Below, piece after piece: positions 57,128 to 64,000 of a stretch of DNA of 64,000 bases (the first letter of the stretch is position 1; each line of letters opens with the position of its first letter). The DNA comes from Reticulitermes speratus (taxonomy: Eukaryota > Arthropoda > Insecta > Blattodea > Rhinotermitidae): positions 41,646,351-41,710,350 of the forward strand of contig JAJKFL010000004.1 of the NCBI GenBank assembly GCA_021186555.1, given 5' to 3'. The notes below the pieces were generated by a model. That model saw nothing but the letters and a program-made list of their open reading frames with translations, ran no database searches and had not been told where the DNA came from. The position numbers and the translations under genes were made by a program.

Positions 57128-57315
57128 CGTCCAGACCGCCTCTGGGGCCCACCCAGCCTCCTATTAAATGGGTACCGTGGTTCTTTCACAGCGGTAAAGT
57201 AGCCGGGACGTGAGGCTGACCACTTACCTCCATATAGTGCCAAGATTAAGAATGACTGGATACTTCACTCCCCCGATTTGCCTTCATTGCGTACAGAGGG
57301 ACAATTTTTGTTATT
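57128..57315 (+). mobile_element. tRNA-derived SINE, 5'-truncated
   Basis: TCTGGGGCCCACCCAGCCTC, AGTAGCCGGGACGTGAGGCT and GCCTTCATTGCGTACAGAGG match the family at 40317-40572. Confidence 0.7.
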
Positions 57316-57344
57316 TAGATGAACATTGACACATTTTTGCCTGA

Positions 57345-59005
57345 ACAGAACACGCAGGCCAGTGAGCACAGCTCAGGTCCTGCACTATTCTTGCCTGAAC
57401 ACGCAGGCCAGTGAGCACAGCTCAGGTCCTGCACTATTCTTGCCTGAACACGCAGGCCAGTGAGCACAGCTCAGGTCTTGCACTATTCTTGCCTGAACAC
57501 GCAGGCCAGTGAGCACAGCTCAGGTCTTGCACTATTCTTGCCTGAACACGTAGGCCAGTGAGCACAGCTCAGGTCTTGCACTATTCTTGCCTGAACACGC
57601 AGGCCAGTGAGCACAGCTCAGGTCGTGCACTATTCTTGCCTGAACACGCAGGCCAGTGAGCACAGCTCAGGTCCTGCACTATTCTTGCCTGAACAGAACA
57701 CGCAGGCCAGTGAGCACAGCTGAGGTCCTGCACTATTCTTGCCTGAACACGCAGGCCAGTGAGCACAGCTCAGGTCCTGCACTATTCTTGCCTGAACAGA
57801 ACACGCAGGCCAGTGAGCACAGCTGAGGTCCTGCACTATTCTTGCCTGAACACGCAGGCCAGTGAGCACAGCTCAGGTCCTGCACTATTCTTGCCTGAAC
57901 ACGCAGGCCAGTGAGCACAGCTGAGGTCCTGCATTATTCTTGCCTGAACACGCAGGCCAGTGAGCACAGCTCAGGTCCTGCACTATTCTTGCCTGAACAG
58001 AACACGCAGGCCAGTGAGCACAGCTGAGGTCCTGCACTATTCTTGCCTGAACAGAACACGCAGGCCAGTGAGCACAGCTCTGGTCCTGCACTATTCTTGC
58101 CTGAACAGAACACGCAGGCCAGTGAGCATAGTTCAGGTCCTGCACTATTCTTGCCTGAACAGAACACGCAGGCCAGTGAGCACAGCTCAGGTCCTGCACT
58201 ATTCTTGCCTGAACAGAACACGCAGGCCAGTGAGCACAGCTCAGGTCCTGCACTATTCTTGCCTGAACAGAACACGCAGGCCAATGAGCACAGCTCAGGT
58301 CCTGCACTATTCTTGCCTGAACAGAACACGCAGGCCAGTGAGCACAGCTCAGGTCCTGCACTATTCTTGCCTGAACAGAACACGCAAGCCAATGAGCACA
58401 GCTCAGGTCCTGCACTATTCTTGCCTGAACAGAACACGCAGGCCAGTGAGCACAGCTCAGGTCCTGCACTATTCTTGCCTGAACAGAACACGCAGGCCAA
58501 TGAGCACAGCTCAGGTCCTGCACTATTCTTGCCTGAACAGAACACGCAGGCCAGTGAGCACAGCTCAGGTCCTGCACTATTCTTGCCTGAACAGAACACG
58601 CAGGCCAGTGAGCACAGCTCAGGTCCTGCACTATTCTTGCCTGAACACGCAGGCCAGTGAGCACAGCTCAGGTCCTGCACTATTCTTGCCTGAACAGAAC
58701 ACGCAGGCCATTGAGCACAGCTCAGGTCCTGCACTATTCTTGCCTGAACAGAACACGCAGGCCAGTGAGCACAGCTCAGGTCCTGCACTATTCTTGCCTG
58801 AAGAGAACACGCAGGCCAGTGAGCACAGCTCAGGTCCTGCACTTTTCTTGCCTGAACAGAACACGCAGGCCAGTGAGCACAGCTCAGGTCCTGCACTATT
58901 CTTGCCTGGACAGAACACGCAGGCCAGTGAGCACAGCTCAGGTCCTGCACTATTCTTGCCTGAACAGAACACGCAGGCCAGTGAGCACAGCTCAGGTCCT
59001 GCACT
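57345..59005. repeat. Minisatellite, 54/49-bp unit, about 32 copies
   Basis: The unit is GCCTGAACAGAACACGCAGG, CCAGTGAGCACAGCTCAGGT, CCTGCACTATTCTT; 49-bp copies lack AGAAC. The short form dominates from 57390 to about 57960 and the long form from there to 59005. Frames of up to 395 codons are artefacts. Confidence 0.97.
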
Positions 59006-59009
59006 CTGT

Positions 59010-60015
59010 TCAGGCTGCAGGTGACGACGCAGTGCGACTCACATGCTAGCTGTTTGTTCACACCTGCTGTGATTCTGCGGAACAAGAAACAGCGTGAGCT
59101 GTACTGCGGGTAGCCGCGCAACAGCCTTAAGGCCAGTAGTTGTCCTTGTTAATTAAAAGCAAGCAATTGCAGACATTTCGGACGGACAGACCGCACAGAC
59201 ACGTCGCCCTGTGCTGCTGTGTGTATGGCGGCAAAGTCTGCTACATCTGTGTTCAGATGTTAACGTTTAAATGTTAGCTGTATGTGTTGCTCGTTTTAAA
59301 GTTCCGTTTACTGCGCACTGTGACAGTTACAAGGGCGACAAGCTGTGCATGTTGCAGTGTCCGTGTCCGTGTCCGTGTCCGCAGACGAACGGTCTGAGCC
59401 TTCTCAGTTCTGTCTGTCTGTTTTAATGCCTGTGCCTCTATAAGCACTTTTAATTGCTGCGACACACGGCTTGTTTTGTACCGTTTTACATGAAGCAACC
59501 AGCAACACATGTAACAGATCAGATAACTCCATTTTTATTTTTGGAAATGACAAAAATAAACTTTTATTTTGCAATTTTCCACTCATAATCTTGAGACTGT
59601 GTCTGTGTAACTGTTGTCGACTGCCGTAAGTAATTTGGTCTTTCTTTCTGGAACAGACTGTTGCAAAAGCACCGTTCTTAAAAAGCTGTTCGTTTACTAG
59701 TGAGATTTGGGCGGGCGTGGCTAACAAGGTCCCTCCCCTCGCCCGCCCGTCAACGTCGATGTGGACCGGAGGTTGAGCGGGGTGCGGTACAGCTGAGGTC
59801 GCTCTGACTGATGTTTAGCGTGCTTTGTAGTAACTTTCCACTTTGCTTCTATTTTAAGACTTCAGTTTAAGGACGTTTCGGTACACATGTTACTGAATCG
59901 CCCTGTGACGGCGATCAGGCTGTCGTTGATCCGGTCCTTCCTCTTTATCTGCGACGTACAACATACAAGTTATGACTATTAAGTAACGAGACTAGTTTTT
60001 CAAACGTGTGTTATA
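59010..60015. other. Unannotated stretch, no gene recognised
   Basis: Short GTCCGT repeat at 59360-59382; otherwise unique-looking. No domain in the short frames. Confidence 0.45.
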
Positions 60016-60025
60016 ATTGTGTCTG

Positions 60026-61447
60026 CACTTCACACCATTCAAAGCAATTTCCATCAGAAGCCACACAGCACTTCACACCATTCAAAGCAATTTCCATCAG
60101 AAGCCACACAGCACTTCACACCATTCAAAGCAATTTCCATCAGAAGCCACACAGCACTTCACACCATTCAAAACAATTTCCATCAGAAGCCACACAGCAC
60201 TTCACACCATTCAAAGCAATTTCCATCAGAAGCCACACAGCACTTCACACCATTCAAAGCAATTTCCATCAGAAGCCACACAGCACTTCACACCATTCAA
60301 AGCAATTTCCATCAGAAGCCACACAGCACTTCACACCATTCAAAGCAATTTCCATCAGAAGCCACACAGCACTTCACCCATTCAAAGCAATTTCCATCAG
60401 AAGCCACACAGCACTTCACACCATTCAAAGCAATTTCCATCAGAAGCCACACAGCACTTCACACCATTCAAAACAATTTCCATCAGAAGCCACACAGCAC
60501 TTCACACCATTCAAAGCAATTTCCATCAGAAGCCACACAGCACTTCACACCATTCAAAGCAATTTCCATCAGAAGCCACACAGCACTTCACACCATTCAA
60601 AGCAATTTCCATCAGAAGCCACACAGCACTTCACACCATTCAAAGCAATTTCCATCAGAAGCCACACAGCACTTCACACCATTCAAAGCAATTTCCATCA
60701 GAAGCCACACAGCACTTCACACCATTCAAAGCAATTTCCATCAGAAGCCACACAGCACTTCACACCATTCAAAGCAATTTCCATCAGAAGCCACACAGCA
60801 CTTCACACCATTCAAAGCAATTTCCATCAGAAGCCACACAGCACTTCACACCATTCAAAGCAATTTCCATCAGAAGCCACACAGCACTTCACACCATTCA
60901 AAGCAATTTCCATCAGAAGCCACACAGCACTTCACACCATTCAAAGCAATTTCCATCAGAAGCCACACAGCACTTCACACCATTCAAAGCAATTTCCATC
61001 AGAAGCCACACAGCACTTCACACCATTCAAAGCAATTTCCATCAGAAGCCACACAGCACTTCACACCATTCAAAGCAATTTCCATCAGAAGCCACACAGC
61101 ACTTCACACCATTCAAAGCAATTTCCATCAGAAGCCACACAGCACTTCACACCATTCAAAGCAATTTCCATCAGAAGCCACACAGCACTTCACACCATTC
61201 AAAGCAATTTCCATCAGAAGCCACACAGCACTTCACACCATTCAAAGCAATTTCCATCAGAAGCCACACAGCACTTCACACCATTCAAAGCAATTTCCAT
61301 CAGAAGCCACACAGCACTTCACACCATTCAAAGCAATTTCCATCAGAAGCCACACAGCACTTCACACCATTCAAAGCAATTTCCATCAGAAGCCACACAG
61401 CACTTCACACCATTCAAAGCAATTTCCATCAGAAGCCACACAGCACT
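60026..61447. repeat. Minisatellite, 43-bp unit, 33 copies
   Basis: Unit CACTTCACACCATTCAAAGC, AATTTCCATCAGAAGCCACA, CAG. One unit lacks 2 bp (TTCACCCATTC near 60375) and two have AAAACAATT. Since 43 is not a multiple of three and the unit has no stop in any plus frame, all three plus frames stay open for about 500 codons. These are the longest frames in the window and are not genes. Confidence 0.98.
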
Positions 61448-61869
61448 CCTCACAGCCATCAAAGCATCTGCGGAAGTCATTTTGTGAGACTGCTTATAGC
61501 AACTTGCATGTGACAACTGAAGTTTCGCTGGTAGCTCTTGTCAAGATCGAAAGACGTGACGTTTCGTCAAGCTTGATCGCGGAAAGTTAATAAAACCGTT
61601 TGTAAAGAAATTATTACTAGACACTACGTCAACGTAACGGAGCGTGGTTTGGCAAGCGACTGGGGAGGGTTGGGCTGGTATTAGTGTACACTTACTTTGG
61701 TAATAAACGGTGGACAGCAGTTCAGCACGGTCTCGTTATTTATTTGCCACACCTCACATTGCTTTTGGGAAGTCTGGGGCACCAAATGGCTGTTGAAAAT
61801 TCAATTTGTTTATTATGTGTTTTATAAAACGGCAGCTTTGTTGTATCTGAACACCACGCTGCAGTGCTG

Positions 61870-62145
61870 CTTGTGTCTAGACACGACTGGCCGATGTGCT
61901 GCCTGCTTCAGGTACACAGTCGCTACGGCACAGACCAACTGCTTGTCACATTAAACACACTTTGTGTCTAGACACGACTGGCCGATGTGCTGCCTGCTTC
62001 AGGTACACAGTCGCTACGGCACAGACCAACTGCTTGTCACATTAAACACACTTTGTGTCTAGACACGACTGGCCGATGTGCTGCCTGCTTCAGGTACACA
62101 GTCGCTACGGCACAGACCAACTGCTTGTCACATTAAACACACTTT
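61870..62145. repeat. 91-bp unit, 3 copies
   Basis: Unit GTCTAGACACGACTGGCCGA, TGTGCTGCCTGCTTCAGGTA, CACAGTCGCTACGGCACAGA and on to AAACACACTTTGT. Copies are identical. Starts TCTAGACA. Confidence 0.95.
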
Positions 62146-62304
62146 GTGTTTCTCCCACACGGCGTATAAATATCGAGAAGCAGCGATTACTTTCATAAAC
62201 AAGACCGACCGGTCAGTATTTGTAATTGAGGAACAGTGTGTTTACTGTGAAGTAGGAACTGAAGATGCGTTTATTATTATTATTATAATTATTTGGGTCA
62301 ATAT

Positions 62305-62545
62305 CGTGCTTTACGCGGTCAGTTGCCGGTCTCTCACCTCGGAGGCCCTGTTTCAATCCCGGACCAGTCTGTGTGGGATTTGTGTTAGACAAAGGGACAG
62401 TGGTTTTTCTCAGTACTTGTTTTCCCCTGTCAGTATCATTCCACTAATGGTCCGTACACATCTTAATCTTAATACTGCCGTTATCAGAAGGACAAGCGGG
62501 CGAAGCGGAGGAACCTTTAAAACAGCGATGCTCTTTGGGAAGTCG
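62305..62545 (+). mobile_element. tRNA-derived SINE, intact relative of 20290
   Basis: The head GCGGTCAGTTGCCGGTCTCT, CTGTTTCAATCCCGG (B box) and the body GACAAAGGGACAGTGG, CAGTATCATTCCACTAATGG, TTATCAGAAGGACAAGCGGG, AACCTTTAAAACAGCGATG. It has a single copy of the segment that is amplified 18-fold at 20409-22105. Confidence 0.75.
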
Positions 62546-62549
62546 GGAA

Positions 62550-63235
62550 GCGTTGGATAGAAAAGTACTTCGGCTTTTGCGAGATTTGACGGTCTCACAG
62601 CAGTGTCGACGAGGCTTCGAGACTTTCAGGATGTGACGCTGTGTTACTGGGTGAGTACTTCTCGACGTTTCGACGCATCCTGTCGCCATCACCTTCAAGC
62701 TTATTGAGTCCATGAAGTCTAGCATCACTTTTCGTTTTTAACCGGACATCGTGTGCTGCGGTCTAGAATTACGCTTTGAAATGCAAAGGAAGTAGACTGT
62801 ACTGATACGTGTGCTTAGTGTAGCTAGCTGGCATTTTTATAGTCAGTAAATTCTTCGATCCGCGCACAGAACTTGCTGACTCTTTACTGAATTCAGTGAG
62901 CATGCAGTTGGTACCGGACTGAGGAATGTCATCAGTCAGCGCTGTACTTTTGTTATTGTTTTTATGAGTTAATTCTTTGGTATGAAGAGGTTAGTGCTCA
63001 TACTCACCAATCGACAGGTTTAACCTCTGCCCTGTCATTCGTTCGTATGACGCGTCTCAGCAAGCCTTGTCGTCTTTCCATTGGCGTCCAGTTGTGCTTG
63101 GGGTCAACCGACTGGAACTGCTAATTTGTGTGTCGTGCTGCTAATTCACCTTTACATTTTCACTTCATGTTAATTGAGATTGATTGCAATACTGTCGTAA
63201 CCCTCTGAAGCGTGAAGGTCTTTTGATACATACAG
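62550..63235. other. Unannotated stretch, no gene recognised
   Basis: No domain, element end or repeat recognised. Confidence 0.45.
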
Positions 63236-63237
63236 CT

Positions 63238-64000
63238 CAGTTCGTACCGCGCAGTAAACACACTCCGTCTCGGTTATACAAACCAGTCAGTTAATGTTGT
63301 ACAGTGAAATAATCGCTGTTTGTTCTGAGATCCACACAAAACACATAAATACAGTCCGTACCGCGCAGTAAACACACTCCGTCTCAGTTATACAAACAGT
63401 CAGTTAATGTTGTACAGTGAAATAATCGCTGTTTGTTCTGAGATCCACACAAAACACATAAATACAGTCCGTACCGCGCAGTAAACACACTCCGTCTCAG
63501 TTATACAAACCAGTCAGTTAATGTTGTACAGTGAAATAATCGCTGTTTGTTCTGAGATCCACACAAAACACATAAATACACTGTGTGGGCAGAACGTAGA
63601 ATTTGTGAATGTTAAACCTGGTGGTACATATAGTAACCACTGGGCTTTAGAGGGCTACAGTCCGTACCGCGCAGTAAACACACTCCGTCTCAGTTATACA
63701 AACCAGTCAGTTAATGTTGTACAGTGAAATAATCGCTGTTTGTTCTGAGATCCACACAAAACACATGAATACACTGTGTGGGCAGAACGTAGAATTTGTG
63801 AATGTTAAACCTGGTGGTACATATAGTAACCACTGGACTTTAGAGGGCTACAGTCCGTACCGCGCAGTAAACACACTCCGTCTCAGTTATACAAACTAGT
63901 CAGTTAATGTTGTACAGTGAAATAATCGCTGTTTGTTCTGAGATCCACACAAAACACATAAATACAGTCCGTACCGCGCAGTAAACACACTCCGTCTCAG
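63238..64000 (-). repeat. 114-bp satellite family, block E, runs off the window
   Basis: Minus-orientation units, two of them followed by the 79-bp extension to make a 193-bp unit (same start at 63521 and 63714). One unit lacks 1 bp (ACAAACAGTCAG). The block continues beyond 64000. Confidence 0.97.

Noticed and set aside
60006..61590. Three overlapping plus-strand frames of about 500 codons
   Set aside because: They are the three readings of a 43-bp tandem repeat without stop codons; no real gene could account for all three.
1..64000. Endogenous viral sequence
   Set aside because: No LTR, gag/pol/env order, capsid or helicase motif was seen; all RT fragments are non-LTR.

Overview
The window looks like intronic and intergenic DNA from a large, repeat-rich insect genome. 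The transposon families (non-LTR elements with a (GTTA)n tail, tRNA-headed SINEs, mariner-like transposases, GATGATG/CGAAAC termini) look like those I know from cockroaches and termites (Blattodea). That placement is from memory of such sequences; no search was run. Nothing bacterial, no operons, no CRISPR and no rRNA were seen.

Only one host gene is supported: a minus-strand SLC6 (sodium-coupled amino-acid/neurotransmitter symporter) gene of the B0AT/XTRP3 type. Three in-phase exons with canonical splice sites are visible at 14449-14681, 13355-13576 and 8746-8856. Together they cover 188 residues of the N-terminal half (TM1 end to about TM5). The first exon with the start codon and the C-terminal exons were not found. 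The last visible intron is filled by an almost full-length but dead LINE (9881 to about 13170), a small MITE and a mariner remnant.

Layout. 1-7.8 kb: decayed LINE (312-2760), foldback elements, a mariner with inverted 3' ends (3739-4655) and another LINE 3' end, with almost no minisatellites. 7.8-18 kb: SLC6 exons, the LINE, SINEs, MITEs and the first arrays. 18-64 kb: about thirty tandem arrays with units of 8 to 114 bp. The largest are a 48-bp array of about 81 copies (32886-36768) and a 52-bp array of about 45 copies (37088-39425). By adding my own coordinates, roughly 40% of the window is tandem repeat. A 114-bp family occurs in five separate blocks in both orientations and runs off the right edge.

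The main observation is that several arrays were born inside transposable elements. A 51-bp in-frame array of 18 copies sits inside a mariner transposase, a 45-bp array of 30 copies and a 39-bp array sit in the 3' coding ends of two LINE families, and a 91-bp array of about 18 copies sits inside a tRNA-derived SINE. A 36-bp tandem duplication even covers the 5' splice site of an SLC6 exon. A second notable object is an 887-bp insertion (30071-30957) with inverted, hammerhead-ribozyme-like ends and a 13-bp target duplication, which resembles a non-autonomous Penelope-like element carrying a LINE fragment. Most long open frames here are by-products of arrays whose unit is a multiple of three (or, for 43 bp, stop-free in all three frames) and should not be annotated as genes.
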